A DNA stretch of 64,000 nt from Streptomyces natalensis ATCC 27448 (GTDB taxonomy: Bacteria > Actinomycetota > Actinomycetes > Streptomycetales > Streptomycetaceae): assembly GCF_000935125.1 (NCBI RefSeq), contig NZ_JRKI01000009.1, forward strand, positions 186,001-250,000. Reading direction: 5' to 3'. The notes below the pieces were generated by a model that made no database searches, was not told the DNA's origin, and worked only from the letters and a program-made list of their open reading frames with translations. This document shows positions 27,164 through 36,379 of this stretch, in pieces (position 1 is the first letter of the stretch; each line of letters starts with the position of its first letter). The translations under genes and the position numbers were made by a program.

Positions 27164-27838
27164 TCACCGGTCCCGCCAGGTGTCGGCGATGGCCGGCCCG
27201 ATGTGATCCAGATAGGACTGGGTCAGCCTGCGGATGGATGCCACGCTGCACTCCTGCCCCTCGCCCCAGACCTTCCCGGCCACCCGCATCACCCCGCAGA
27301 ACGCCGCGACGACCACCCGGGGCCGAGGATCGGCGTCCACGTCCAGCCCCTCGCGCCCGGCGATGAGTTGAGCTATCTGCTCCTCCAGGTCGGAGGAGCG
27401 GCGCAGATGCGCGGCGACCAGCGCGGGCGTCGACTCGATCATCCGGTAGGCGCGCATGTGCAGCTCCACCGGGACCATCGACTCGATCGCGCTGCCGATC
27501 TCGTCCCAGGCGGTCATCACGGCGCTGCGCAGCGCCGTCAACGGGGCCTCGTCGGCGGGCCGTTCGCGCAGTTCCTGGAGGAACCGCGCCTCCACCATCT
27601 CCTGGACGGCGAAGGCGACCTCCTCCTTGTTGGCGAAGTACCGGAAGTAGGTGCGCTGGGAGACGTTCACCGCCTCCGCGATCTCGTCGATCGTCGTCGC
27701 CTCGTATCCCTGCTCCGTGAACAGCTCCAGTGCCGCACGGATCAGGGCATCGCGGGTGCGCTGCTTCTTGCGCTCACGCAGACCGCCCGGGGGTGCCGCC
27801 TGCGGCGTCGGGGTCGCCATCCTGCGCCGCCTCTCCAT
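27164..27838 (-). CDS. TetR-family regulator of the adjacent exporter
   Basis: A 224-residue TetR repressor with the helix-turn-helix at about residues 42-66 (ATTIDEIAEAVNVSQRTYFRYFANKEE). It is divergent from the MFS exporter gene with 97 bases between starts, the usual layout for a repressor that controls its own gene and an efflux pump. Inverted TGACAGTT sites lie in the gap. Confidence 0.9.
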   Translation of the reverse strand: MERRRRMATPTPQAAPPGGLRERKKQRTRDALIRAALELFTEQGYEATTIDEIAEAVNVSQRTYFRYFANKEEVAFAVQEMVEARFLQELRERPADEAPLTALRSAVMTAWDEIGSAIESMVPVELHMRAYRMIESTPALVAAHLRRSSDLEEQIAQLIAGREGLDVDADPRPRVVVAAFCGVMRVAGKVWGEGQECSVASIRRLTQSYLDHIGPAIADTWRDR

Positions 27839-27873
27839 GGTGTTCTCGCTGCTCAGAATACCTGTGAGCTAAA

Positions 27874-27912
27874 TGACAGTTACCGACTGATGAATCGCTT
27901 TGTCAACTGTCA
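27874..27912. promoter_or_regulatory. Candidate TetR operator in the tetR-MFS gap
   Basis: Perfect 8-bp arms TGACAGTT and AACTGTCA lie 23 bases apart. A further CTGACA half site follows at about 27917, giving GTCAG-4-CTGAC with the right arm. A TTGTCA at 27900 could be a -35 element overlapping the site. Confidence 0.65.
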
Positions 27913-27935
27913 GCCACTGACATTAGCCTCGCGGT

Positions 27936-29537
27936 ATGAGTTCTCAGACCCCGGTTGCCGACGTCGCACCGGAACGTTCCGTACCGGAGCCCCCCAAGGG
28001 GCTGCGAGGCCATCCGTGGCTGACCCTCTTCTCCGTGGCCATCGGCGTCATGATGGTGGCCCTGGACGGCACCATCGTGGCCATCGCCAACCCCGCCATC
28101 AAGAAGGACCTGGACGCGTCGCTCGCCGACGTCCAGTGGATAACCAACGGCTACATGCTCGCCCTGGCCGTCTCGCTGATCACGGCGGGCAAGCTGGGCG
28201 ACCGCTTCGGCCACCGCCAGACCTTCCTGATAGGCGTCCTCGGCTTCGCCGCCGCCTCCGGCGCCATCGGCTTCTCCCACGAGGTCGCCTTCGTCATCGC
28301 CTTCCGCGTGGTGCAGGGCCTCTTCGGCGCGCTGCTGATGCCCGCCGCGCTCGGACTGCTGCGCGCGACCTTCCCCGCCGAGAAGCTCAACATGGCCATC
28401 GGCATCTGGGGCATGGTCATCGGCGCCTCCACGGCCGGCGGCCCCATCGTCGGCGGCCTGCTCGTCGAGCACGTCAACTGGCAGTCGGTGTTCTTCATCA
28501 ACGTCCCCGTGGGCATCCTGGCGCTGGTGCTGGGCCTGGTGATCCTCAAGGACCACCGCGCGCAGAACGCCCCCCGCTCCTTCGACCTCCCCGGCATCGC
28601 CCTGCTCTCCGGCGCGATGTTCTGCCTCATCTGGCCGCTGATCAAGGCCACCGACTGGGGCTGGGGCGATATGAAGACCTGGGGCTTCCTGATCGGCTCC
28701 GCGGTCCTCTTCGCGCTCTTCGCCTTCGTGGAGACCCGCGTCCGCGAACCGCTGATCCCGCTGCGGATGTTCCGCTCGGTGCCGCTGAGCGCGGGTACGG
28801 CCCTGATGGTGCTGATGGCCTTCGCCTTCATGGGCGGCCTGTTCTTCGTGACGTTCTACCTCCAGAACGTGCACGGCATGACCCCCGTGGACAGCGGTCT
28901 GCACCTTCTGCCGCTCACCGGCATGATGATCGTCGGCTCGCCGCTCGCCGGCGCCCTGATCACCAAGTTCGGCCCGCGGATCCCGCTGGTGGGCGGCATG
29001 GTCCTCACCGCCGTCGCGATGTACGGCATGTCCGGCCTGGACACCACCACCGGCACCGGCCCGATGTCCGTCTGGTTCGCGCTGCTCGGCCTGGGCCTGG
29101 CGCCCGTCATGGTCGGCGCCACCGAGGTCATCGTCGGCAACGCCCCGCTGGAGCTCTCCGGTGTGGCGGGCGGTCTCCAGCAGGCCGCGATGCAGGTCGG
29201 CGGCAGCCTCGGTACGGCCGTGCTCGGCGCGGTGATGGCCTCCCGCGTCGACGACGACCTGCCGGGCAACTGGCAGAAGGCCGGTCTGCCGCCGGTCCCG
29301 CCGGCGCAGGCGTCCCAGCTGTCGGACGCGGTGTCCATGGGCTATGCGCCGGTGCCCAAGGGCGCGCCGCAGATGATCGCCGAGAAGATCACCTCCGTCG
29401 CGCACGACACCTTCGTCTCCGGCATGGGGGTGGCCTTCACGGTCGCCTGCGGTGTGGCGGTCGTCGCGGCCGTGGTGGCGCTGTTCACCAAGCGCGGCGC
29501 GAACGCGGAGGCGGGCGCGGGCGTCGGCCACATCTGA
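27936..29537 (+). CDS. MFS drug exporter, DHA2 (EmrB/QacA) family
   Basis: A 533-residue transporter with 14 predicted membrane segments and the family motifs LDGTIVAIANPAI (motif D1-like) and GKLGDRFGHRQTFL (motif A). It is probably a proton antiporter for drugs or own metabolites. There is no ribosome binding site before the ATG and a possible -10 box lies about 10 bases upstream, so a leaderless mRNA is possible. Confidence 0.93.
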   Translation: MSSQTPVADVAPERSVPEPPKGLRGHPWLTLFSVAIGVMMVALDGTIVAIANPAIKKDLDASLADVQWITNGYMLALAVSLITAGKLGDRFGHRQTFLIGVLGFAAASGAIGFSHEVAFVIAFRVVQGLFGALLMPAALGLLRATFPAEKLNMAIGIWGMVIGASTAGGPIVGGLLVEHVNWQSVFFINVPVGILALVLGLVILKDHRAQNAPRSFDLPGIALLSGAMFCLIWPLIKATDWGWGDMKTWGFLIGSAVLFALFAFVETRVREPLIPLRMFRSVPLSAGTALMVLMAFAFMGGLFFVTFYLQNVHGMTPVDSGLHLLPLTGMMIVGSPLAGALITKFGPRIPLVGGMVLTAVAMYGMSGLDTTTGTGPMSVWFALLGLGLAPVMVGATEVIVGNAPLELSGVAGGLQQAAMQVGGSLGTAVLGAVMASRVDDDLPGNWQKAGLPPVPPAQASQLSDAVSMGYAPVPKGAPQMIAEKITSVAHDTFVSGMGVAFTVACGVAVVAAVVALFTKRGANAEAGAGVGHI

Positions 29538-29540
29538 CAC

Positions 29541-30068
29541 CCGCCCCGGCGGACGGATCACACCCGGCGCGCGGCGGTCGAGGCACTCCCTCGGCCGCCG
29601 CGCGCCGTCGCGTCGGGCGGGCGCCGATGTCCGTACGGGTCCGGGACAGGGGGCGTACGGCCGTCCGCAGGCGTCAACTGAGCGTCATGGGCCGCCGGAT
29701 GGCCTCTGCCGCCGAAACCCAAGGGACGCCGGGCCTGTGCACTCGCCGTCACATCGCTCATCGTGATGACGCGCTCCGGGGAACCTGCCTGCCCGCCGGA
29801 CAGGAGCCGACGGACATCGAGCCCGGCGATCCGTTGCGCGGCCGCGGGAGGAACGGTTCTGCCGCCCCGCCCGCCACCGGGACGGCGTCAACATCGCGTC
29901 CACAAAGGCGAGTTACCCACCCTGCGGTTATCCACATCCCTGATCCGGATGGACTCCCCGTCACGGCCTTGGCAACCGCGCCGCGGCCTCGCGAAGCTCG
30001 ATGCACAACCGCCGCGGGCAGCCGGCCCGCGCATGTGCCGCACGGCACGCTTCACGGGGGAGATTCCT
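29541..30068. other. Intergenic region without supported genes
   Basis: No coding region is supported in these 528 bases. They hold the exporter terminator at the left end, one perfect DnaA-box-like nonamer TTATCCACA at 29928-29936 and the promoter region of the inhibitor gene. Confidence 0.5.
29565..29607 (+). terminator. Terminator after the MFS gene
   Basis: A perfect 13-bp GC-only stem (CGGCGCGCGGCGG / CCGCCGCGCGCCG) starts 28 bases after the stop codon. Confidence 0.75.
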
Positions 30069-30494
30069 ATGCGTCTGCGTCTGCGTACGCCCCACACCAC
30101 CGCCCTGCTGATCGGCCTCGCCGCCCTCACCGCGGCCCTGGCCGCCCCGCCCGCCCTCGGCGCACCGGCCGCAGGTGCGGCCGCCGTTGGCCGCAGCATG
30201 CACGCGCCCGCCTCGGGTGACTGCGCGCCGGGCCAGCTGTGCCTGTGGCCGACGGCGGACTTCGGCGGCAAGCGGTGGACCCATGAGCTGTCCGACACCG
30301 ACATCGAGAGCTGCATCCCACTGCCGAAGGGAAGCAGCGCCGCCTCGCTCGCCAACCGCACCGGCCGGCCGGTCACCACGTACCAGAGCGCACAGTGCGC
30401 CGAGACCGGTGAGTACGACACCTACCCGGGCGGCGGCAGCTGGGTGCCCCGTTCCCCGTACCAGGTACGGGCGTTCAAGGTGTGGGAGCGGTGA
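30069..30494 (+). CDS. Secreted peptidase-inhibitor-I36-like protein
   Basis: A 141-residue exported protein with a Sec signal peptide (residues 1-32, ending in an Ala-rich cleavage region). The mature part resembles the Streptomyces metalloproteinase-inhibitor/I36 beta-gamma-crystallin-like fold: CAPGQLCLWPTADFGG, then four cysteines in all likely forming disulphides. The ATG at 30069 has a GGGGGAG site. Inhibitor function is an inference from the family. Confidence 0.8.
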   Translation: MRLRLRTPHTTALLIGLAALTAALAAPPALGAPAAGAAAVGRSMHAPASGDCAPGQLCLWPTADFGGKRWTHELSDTDIESCIPLPKGSSAASLANRTGRPVTTYQSAQCAETGEYDTYPGGGSWVPRSPYQVRAFKVWER

Positions 30495-30503
30495 GGCGGA
30501 ATG

Positions 30504-30542
30504 CGCGACGCCCCCGGCAGCGGGGCGCTGCCGGGGGCGTCG
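30504..30542. terminator. Bidirectional terminator between the I36 gene and aceE
   Basis: A perfect 16-bp stem (GCGACGCCCCCGGCAG and complement) with a 7-base loop lies between the two convergent genes. Confidence 0.88.
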
Positions 30543-30571
30543 CACTCATGATGCGGTGTGCCGTCAGGGCG

Positions 30572-33319
30572 TTACGCGTCGCCGCCGGCCTCGCCGGCCT
30601 CGGCCGCCGCGACGTCCAGGAGCTGGTAGCGGTCGATCGCCTGCTTCAGCAGCGACCGGTCGACCTTGCCGTCCTTGGCGAGCTCGGTGAGCACACCCAG
30701 GACGATCGACTGCGCGTCGATGTGGAAGAAGCGACGGGCCGCGCCACGGGTGTCCGCGAAGCCGAAGCCGTCGGCGCCCAGCGACTGGTAGGTGCCCGGG
30801 ACCCAGCGGGCGATCTGGTCCGGGACGGCACGCATCCAGTCCGAGACCGCGACCTTGGGGCCCTCGGCGCCCTGGAGCTTCTGCGTCACGTAGGGGACGC
30901 GCTGGTCCTCCTCCGGGTGCAGCAGGTTGTGCTCCTCGACCGCCACGGCCTCACGGCGCAGCTCGTTCCAGGAAGTCGCCGACCACACGTCCGCCTTGAC
31001 GTTCCACTCGTCCGCGAGGATCCGCTGGGCCTCGACCGCCCACGGGACCGCCACGCCGGAGGCCAGGATCTGGGCGGCGTGTTCGCCCTTCTCGCCGGCG
31101 CTGATGCGGTGCAGACCCTTCAGGATGCCGTCGACGTCGACGTCGGCCGGCTCCGCCGGGTGCTGGATCGGCTCGTTGTAGACGGTGAGGTAGTAGAAGA
31201 CGTCCTCGCCCGGCTTGCCGTCCGGGGTCTCGCCGTACATCCGGCGCAGACCGTCCTTGACGATGTGCGCGATCTCGTAGCCGTAGGCCGGGTCGTAGGC
31301 GACACAGGCCGGGTTGGTCGACGCCAGCAGCTGGGAGTGGCCGTCGGCGTGCTGAAGACCCTCACCTGTCAGCGTCGTACGGCCGGCGGTGGCGCCGAGC
31401 ACGAAGCCGCGCGACAGCTGGTCGGCCATCTGCCAGAACTGGTCACCGGTGCGCTGGAACCCGAACATCGAGTAGAAGACATAGACCGGGATCAGCGGCT
31501 CGCCGTGCGTGGCGTAGGACGAGCCCGCCGCGATCAGCGAGGCCGTGCAGCCCGCCTCCGTGATGCCGTCGTGCAGCATCTGGCCGGTCGGCGACTCCTT
31601 GTACGCCAGGAGCAGTTCGCGGTCCACGGACTCGTACTGCTGGCCCAGCGGGTTGTAGATCTTGGCCGACGGGAAGAACGCGTCCATGCCGAAGGTGCGG
31701 TACTCGTCGGGCGCGATCGGCACGAAGCGCTTGCCGATCTCCTTGTCCCGCATGAGGTCCTTCAGGATGCGGACGAACGCCATGGTCGTGGCGATCTTCT
31801 GCTGGCCCGAGCCCTTCTTGGCGCCCGCGTAGGCCTTGTCGTCCGGCAGCGGCAGCGGCTTGGCCCGCACGACACGGGTCGGCACATAGCCGCCCAGCGC
31901 CTTGCGGCGGTCGTGCATGTACTGGATCTCTTCGGAGTTCGGGCCCGGGTGGTAGTACGGCGGCAGGCCGTCCTCGAGGTCCTTGTCCGGGATCGGCAGG
32001 TGCAGCCGGTCGCGGAAGCCCTTGAGGTCTGCGACGGTCAGCTTCTTCATCTGGTGGGTCGCATTGCGGCCCTCGAAGTTCGGGCCGAGCGTCCAGCCCT
32101 TGACGGTCTGCGCGAGGATCACCGTCGGCTGGCCCTTGTGGGCCTTGGCCGCCGCATAGGCCGCGTAGATCTTCTTGTGGTCGTGACCGCCGCGGCCCAG
32201 GTGCAGGATCTGGTCGTCGGTCATGCTCTCGACCATCTTGCGCAGGCGCTGGTCGTCGCCGAAGAAGTGCTCGCGGATGTACGAGCCGGTCTCGGTGGCG
32301 TACGTCTGGAACTGGCCGTCGGGCGTGCTGTTGAGCTTGTTGACCAGGATGCCGTCGCGGTCCTGCGCGAGCAGCGGGTCCCAGCTGCGGTCCCACACCA
32401 GCTTGATGACGTTCCAGCCGGCGCCGCGGAACTGCGACTCCAGCTCCTGCATGATCTTGCCGTTGCCGCGGACCGGGCCGTCGAGGCGCTGGAGGTTGCA
32501 GTTGACGACGAAGGTCAGGTTGTCCAGGCCCTCACGGGCGGCGATGGACAGCTGGCCGAGCGACTCGGGCTCGTCCATCTCGCCGTCGCCCAGGTAGGCC
32601 CACACATGCGACGCGGAGGTGTCGGCGATGCCGCGGGCCTCCAGGTAGCGGTTCATCCGTGCCTGGTAGATCGCGCCGAGGGGGCCGAGGCCCATCGAGA
32701 CGGTCGGGAACTCCCAGAAGTCCGGCATCAGCCGCGGGTGCGGATAGCTGGACAGGCCGTGGGGCGCCTTCGACTTCTCCTGGCGGAACGCGTCGAGCTG
32801 GTCGGAGCTGAGCCGGTCGAGGAGATAGGCGCGGGCGTAGATGCCGGGGGAGGCGTGGCCCTGGAAGAAGACCTGGTCACCGCCGTCGCCCTCGTCCTTG
32901 CCCCGGAAGAAGTGGTTGAAGCCCACGTCGTAGAGGGAGGCGGAGGAGGCGAACGTGGCGATGTGGCCGCCGACGCCGATACCCGGGCGCTGGGCGCGGG
33001 AGACCATGACGGCCGCGTTCCACCGGGTCGCGTTCAGGACCTTGCGCTCGATCTCCTCGTTGCCCGGGAAGAACGGCTCGTCCTTGGTCGCGATGGTGTT
33101 GACGTAGTCCGTGCTGCGCATCTCGGGTACGGCCACGCGCTTCTCACGGGCCCGCTCGATCAGCCGGAGCATGAGGTAGCGGGCGCGTTCCCGGCCCCGC
33201 TCATCGACGGCTGCGTCGAGCGAGTCGAGCCATTCCTGGGTCTCTTCTGGATCGAAATCCGGGACCTGGCTGGGAAGGCCGCCAATGATGATCGGGTTTC
33301 GATCGGATCCGGAAGCCAC
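30572..33319 (-). CDS. aceE: Pyruvate dehydrogenase E1 component, homodimeric
   Basis: A 915-residue thiamine-diphosphate enzyme that decarboxylates pyruvate as E1 of the pyruvate dehydrogenase complex. It has the single-chain alpha-beta fused E1 length, the ThDP motif [11 protein letters not shown]...NLTFVVNCN and the central pyrimidine domain. The GTG at 33319 is preferred: AAGGA precedes it and the conserved [13 protein letters not shown] start follows. No E2/E3 gene is adjacent, which is usual for actinobacteria. Confidence 0.97.
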   Translation of the reverse strand: MASGSDRNPIIIGGLPSQVPDFDPEETQEWLDSLDAAVDERGRERARYLMLRLIERAREKRVAVPEMRSTDYVNTIATKDEPFFPGNEEIERKVLNATRWNAAVMVSRAQRPGIGVGGHIATFASSASLYDVGFNHFFRGKDEGDGGDQVFFQGHASPGIYARAYLLDRLSSDQLDAFRQEKSKAPHGLSSYPHPRLMPDFWEFPTVSMGLGPLGAIYQARMNRYLEARGIADTSASHVWAYLGDGEMDEPESLGQLSIAAREGLDNLTFVVNCNLQRLDGPVRGNGKIMQELESQFRGAGWNVIKLVWDRSWDPLLAQDRDGILVNKLNSTPDGQFQTYATETGSYIREHFFGDDQRLRKMVESMTDDQILHLGRGGHDHKKIYAAYAAAKAHKGQPTVILAQTVKGWTLGPNFEGRNATHQMKKLTVADLKGFRDRLHLPIPDKDLEDGLPPYYHPGPNSEEIQYMHDRRKALGGYVPTRVVRAKPLPLPDDKAYAGAKKGSGQQKIATTMAFVRILKDLMRDKEIGKRFVPIAPDEYRTFGMDAFFPSAKIYNPLGQQYESVDRELLLAYKESPTGQMLHDGITEAGCTASLIAAGSSYATHGEPLIPVYVFYSMFGFQRTGDQFWQMADQLSRGFVLGATAGRTTLTGEGLQHADGHSQLLASTNPACVAYDPAYGYEIAHIVKDGLRRMYGETPDGKPGEDVFYYLTVYNEPIQHPAEPADVDVDGILKGLHRISAGEKGEHAAQILASGVAVPWAVEAQRILADEWNVKADVWSATSWNELRREAVAVEEHNLLHPEEDQRVPYVTQKLQGAEGPKVAVSDWMRAVPDQIARWVPGTYQSLGADGFGFADTRGAARRFFHIDAQSIVLGVLTELAKDGKVDRSLLKQAIDRYQLLDVAAAEAGEAGGDA

Positions 33320-33844
33320 GCTGTTCCTTCGGTGTTCGGTTCGTACCGTGCTCTGCACGCTATTGATGTGCGTGCGCGGACGAATGCTGTGTCTGCCTTG
33401 TGTCGCGCCGTCTTCCATCGTGTACCGAGTCACTGGGATACGTCATCTCTACCGTCGGGTAACCCCCCGCCGAGAGATGGGCGCTGGAAAGACCGGTTCT
33501 CAGGTCGGCCAAATCGCAACCATACGCCCATGTCGGGGGTCCTTCGCGTACGGCCGTACGCCTCTCGAATCCGCGCCCCGTCCGTATCCCGCGCCCCACC
33601 TGCGCCCCCCGATGGACCAGTCTCGCGCGAGTACCCGAGAAACCCGGCGAAACGCTGTGGCGTGAATCACTTCAGGCTGTCCTAATGGGGTCGTGGTTGC
33701 GGTGAGACGCGTCCAATCGTCACCGTTTCGGCGGTCTCGGCCGCCGGGTACTTGCGCGATCCGCCCGGCCCGTGTGGACTACGCCCAATGCTCCGCGCAC
33801 GCGCGGGGTCCCAAAACTTTCCGAAAGATGACAGGAGGCAATCC
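33320..33844. other. Divergent promoter region of aceE and the DUF3052 gene
   Basis: This 525-base gap has no supported gene. It contains a perfect 16-bp palindrome, GCGTACGGCCGTACGC, at 33546-33561 that may be a regulator site. I did not find a convincing -10/-35 pair. Confidence 0.5.
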
Positions 33845-34267
33845 GTGAGCGCGACCGCGGACCACGCGGAGGAGCGGACCAACCCTGCCGCCAGGCTGGG
33901 GTTCGAGCCCGGACAGGTGGTCCAGGAGATCGGCTACGACGACGACGTCGATCAGGATCTCCGCGAAGGCATTGAGGCCGTGATCGGCCAGGATCTCGTC
34001 GACGAGGACTACGACGACGTCGCTGACGTCGTGCTGCTGTGGTTCCGTGACGAAGACGGCGACCTCACGGACGCGCTGGTGGACGCCATCGGGCTGATCG
34101 ACGAGGGCGGGCGGATCTGGCTGCTGACCCCCAAGACCGGCCGCGAGGGCTATATCGAGCCCAGCGACATCAATGAGGCCGCGCAGACCGCGGGTCTGTC
34201 CCAGACCAAGAGCATCAACGCGGCCAAGGACTGGACCGGTAGCCGCCTGGTCACCCCCAAGCGCTGA
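33845..34267 (+). CDS. DUF3052 protein
   Basis: A 140-residue acidic cytoplasmic protein of the actinobacterial DUF3052 family, function unknown. The GTG at 33845 is chosen because an AGGAGG site lies eight bases before it. Its conserved block is QDLVDEDYDDVADVVLLWFR, followed by a Rossmann-like IWLLTPKTGR. Divergent from aceE. Confidence 0.9.
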   Translation: MSATADHAEERTNPAARLGFEPGQVVQEIGYDDDVDQDLREGIEAVIGQDLVDEDYDDVADVVLLWFRDEDGDLTDALVDAIGLIDEGGRIWLLTPKTGREGYIEPSDINEAAQTAGLSQTKSINAAKDWTGSRLVTPKR

Positions 34268-34291
34268 GCCACCCGGCCCCGCCACGCCCCG

Positions 34292-34327
34292 CCGAGCCCC
34301 CTCCGGCCCGTTCCGGAGGGGGCTCGG
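34292..34327 (+). terminator. Terminator after the DUF3052 gene
   Basis: A perfect 15-bp stem (CCGAGCCCCCTCCGG / CCGGAGGGGGCTCGG) with a 6-base loop. Confidence 0.9.
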
Positions 34328-34414
34328 TGCTGTTCGGGAGCGGATTCCGGGGCGTTCGGCGCGGCGCGTAGGGTTGGTCACGTCCAGTTGTGCGCGAGCG
34401 GAAGGGAAGCACCC

Positions 34415-34873
34415 ATGGCGATCGAGGTCGGCACGAAGGCTCCGGATTTCGAGCTGAAGAACCAGCACGGCGAGCTGGTCAAGCTCTCCGACTTCCGCGG
34501 CGAGAAGGCCGTCGTCCTCCTCTTCTACCCCTTCGCCTTCACCGGCGTGTGCACCGGTGAGCTGTGCGCGCTCCGCGACGAGCTGCCCAAGTTCGTCAAC
34601 GACGACGTCCAGCTGCTGGCCGTCTCCAACGACTCCCCGTTCTCGCTCCGCGTCTTCGCCGAGCAGGAGGGCCTGGAGTACCCGCTGCTCTCGGACTTCT
34701 GGCCGCACGGCGAGGCCTCGCGGGCGTACGGAGTCTTCGACGAGGACAAGGGCTGCGCGGTGCGCGGCACCTTCGTCATCGACAAGGAGGGCGTGGTGCG
34801 CTGGACGGTCGTCAACGGCCTGCCCGACGCCCGTGACCTGAACGACTACCTCACGGCCCTCAAGGCCCTCTGA
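34415..34873 (+). CDS. AhpE-like peroxiredoxin
   Basis: A 152-residue thioredoxin-fold peroxidase of the AhpC/TSA superfamily. The peroxidatic Cys46 lies in [10 protein letters not shown]; Cys51 and a cysteine near 113 (DKGCAVRG) could resolve it or it may work as a 1-Cys enzyme reduced by mycothiol or mycoredoxin (known for AhpE, inferred here). The ATG has a GAAGGGAAG site. It stands between a terminator and the Ter region. Confidence 0.92.
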   Translation: MAIEVGTKAPDFELKNQHGELVKLSDFRGEKAVVLLFYPFAFTGVCTGELCALRDELPKFVNDDVQLLAVSNDSPFSLRVFAEQEGLEYPLLSDFWPHGEASRAYGVFDEDKGCAVRGTFVIDKEGVVRWTVVNGLPDARDLNDYLTALKAL

Positions 34874-34957
34874 GCCGCCACCGGGCGCCTGCGGGTGCCT
34901 CCGGGCGCCCGCGGGACGGCATCCGTGTGCTTCCGAGTGCGATATCTGCAATCGGTG

Positions 34958-34989
34958 GGAACCCGTCACTAGGATCAATTCGTTGATCC
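34958..34989 (+). promoter_or_regulatory. Candidate ECF-sigma promoter and inverted repeat upstream of terD
   Basis: GGAACC at 34958-34963 and CGTTGA at 34981-34986 are 17 bases apart, the spacing of extracytoplasmic-function sigma promoters. The -10 element overlaps a perfect inverted repeat, GGATCAA-4-TTGATCC (34972-34989), which may be an operator. Confidence 0.55.
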
Positions 34990-35048
34990 GATGCCATGCA
35001 CGATGGGGGCGGAAGTCTTACGTACCCCTCGAATCTATGGGAGGACTC

Positions 35049-35624
35049 GTGGGAGTCAGCCTCAGCAAGGGCGGCAACGTCTCGCTGACGAAGGAAGCCC
35101 CCAACCTGACCGCCGTCCTTGTCGGCCTGGGCTGGGACGCCCGTACCACCACCGGTACGGACTTCGACCTGGACGCCAGCGCCCTGCTGACGAACGACCA
35201 GGGCAAGGTCGGCAACGACCAGAACTTCGTGTTCTTCAACAACCTGAAGAGCCCGGACGGTTCGGTCGAACACACCGGTGACAACACCACCGGTGAGGGC
35301 GAGGGCGACGACGAGGCGATCAAGGTGAACCTCGCCGGCGTGCCGGCCGATGTCCACAAGATCGTGTTCCCGGTGTCGATCTACGACGCCGAGACCCGTC
35401 AGCAGAGCTTCGGCCAGGTCCGCAACGCCTACATCCGCGTCGTCAACCAGGCCGACGGCAACGAGCTGGCGCGCTACGACCTCAGCGAGGACGCCTCGAC
35501 CGAGACCGCCATGGTCTTCGGCGAGCTGTACCGCAACGGCGCGGAGTGGAAGTTCCGGGCCATCGGTCAGGGCTACGCCTCGGGGCTGCGCGGTATCGCG
35601 CAGGACTTCGGCGTCAACGTCTGA
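35049..35624 (+). CDS. terD: TerD-family calcium-binding stress protein (copy 1)
   Basis: A 191-residue TerD-domain protein. Both calcium-binding segments are present: FDLDASALL and [12 protein letters not shown]. TerD proteins form the cytoplasmic, membrane-associated part of tellurite/stress resistance. The GTG at 35049 is chosen because GGAGG lies five bases before it; ATG 35037 would add four residues. Highly similar to the next gene. Confidence 0.95.
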   Translation: MGVSLSKGGNVSLTKEAPNLTAVLVGLGWDARTTTGTDFDLDASALLTNDQGKVGNDQNFVFFNNLKSPDGSVEHTGDNTTGEGEGDDEAIKVNLAGVPADVHKIVFPVSIYDAETRQQSFGQVRNAYIRVVNQADGNELARYDLSEDASTETAMVFGELYRNGAEWKFRAIGQGYASGLRGIAQDFGVNV

Positions 35625-35642
35625 GCGAGCACATACACCGCA

Positions 35643-35682
35643 CCCGGCGCCGTACACCCCGACCGGGGAGTGCGGCGCCGGG
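35643..35682 (+). terminator. Hairpin between the two terD genes
   Basis: A 10-bp stem (CCCGGCGCCG / CGGCGCCGGG), with extra pairing of CCCC and GGGG inside, lies 18 bases after the first terD stop. It may end or reduce read-through. Confidence 0.65.
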
Positions 35683-35752
35683 CGCGCGTGGGAAGGGACG
35701 CGGGCCGGGCAGGAGCGCGGCCCGTACCGACACCGGGGAGGAAGCGAACACA

Positions 35753-36328
35753 ATGGGCGTCACACTCGCCAAGGGGGGCAATGTCTCCCTGTCCAAGGCC
35801 GCACCGAACCTCGCGCAGATCATGGTCGGCCTCGGCTGGGACGCGCGCTCCACCACAGGAGCGCCGTTCGACCTCGACGCCAGCGCCCTGCTGTGCCAGT
35901 CGGGCCGGGTGCTGGGGGACGAGTACTTCGTCTTCTACAACCAGCTCAAGAGCCCCGAGGGCTCCGTCGAGCACACCGGTGACAACCTCACCGGCGAGGG
36001 GGAGGGCGACGACGAGTCGATCCTGGTGGACCTCACCGGGGTCCCCGAGCACGTCGACAAGATCGTCTTTCCGGTCTCCATTCACGAGGCCGATGTGCGT
36101 GGCCAGAGCTTCGGCCAGGTCAGCAATGCATTCATCCGCATCGTCAATCAGGCCGACGGCAGCGAGCTCGCCCGCTACGACCTCAGCGAGGACGCCGCCG
36201 GCGAAACCGCGATGATCTTCGGCGAGGTCTACCGCTACAACGGCGAATGGAAGTTCCGCGCCGTGGGACAGGGGTACGCGTCGGGCCTGCGGGGCATCGC
36301 TCTAGACTTCGGGGTCAACGTTTCGTAA
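35753..36328 (+). CDS. terD: TerD-family calcium-binding stress protein (copy 2)
   Basis: A 191-residue TerD paralogue aligned end to end with copy 1 without gaps in the motifs: FDLDASALL and [12 protein letters not shown]. The ATG has a GGGGAGGAAG ribosome binding site. The TerC-like gene starts 51 bases after it, so they are probably cotranscribed. Confidence 0.95.
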   Translation: MGVTLAKGGNVSLSKAAPNLAQIMVGLGWDARSTTGAPFDLDASALLCQSGRVLGDEYFVFYNQLKSPEGSVEHTGDNLTGEGEGDDESILVDLTGVPEHVDKIVFPVSIHEADVRGQSFGQVSNAFIRIVNQADGSELARYDLSEDAAGETAMIFGEVYRYNGEWKFRAVGQGYASGLRGIALDFGVNVS

Positions 36329-36379
36329 AGCGCCGCGCGCTGCGCGCGGGGGACCCACACAGCGAGGGATTGGGTAGCA

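Noticed and set aside
29541..30068. Possible gene in the gap before the I36 inhibitor
   Set aside because: The open frames do not show a known domain, and none has a good ribosome binding site.
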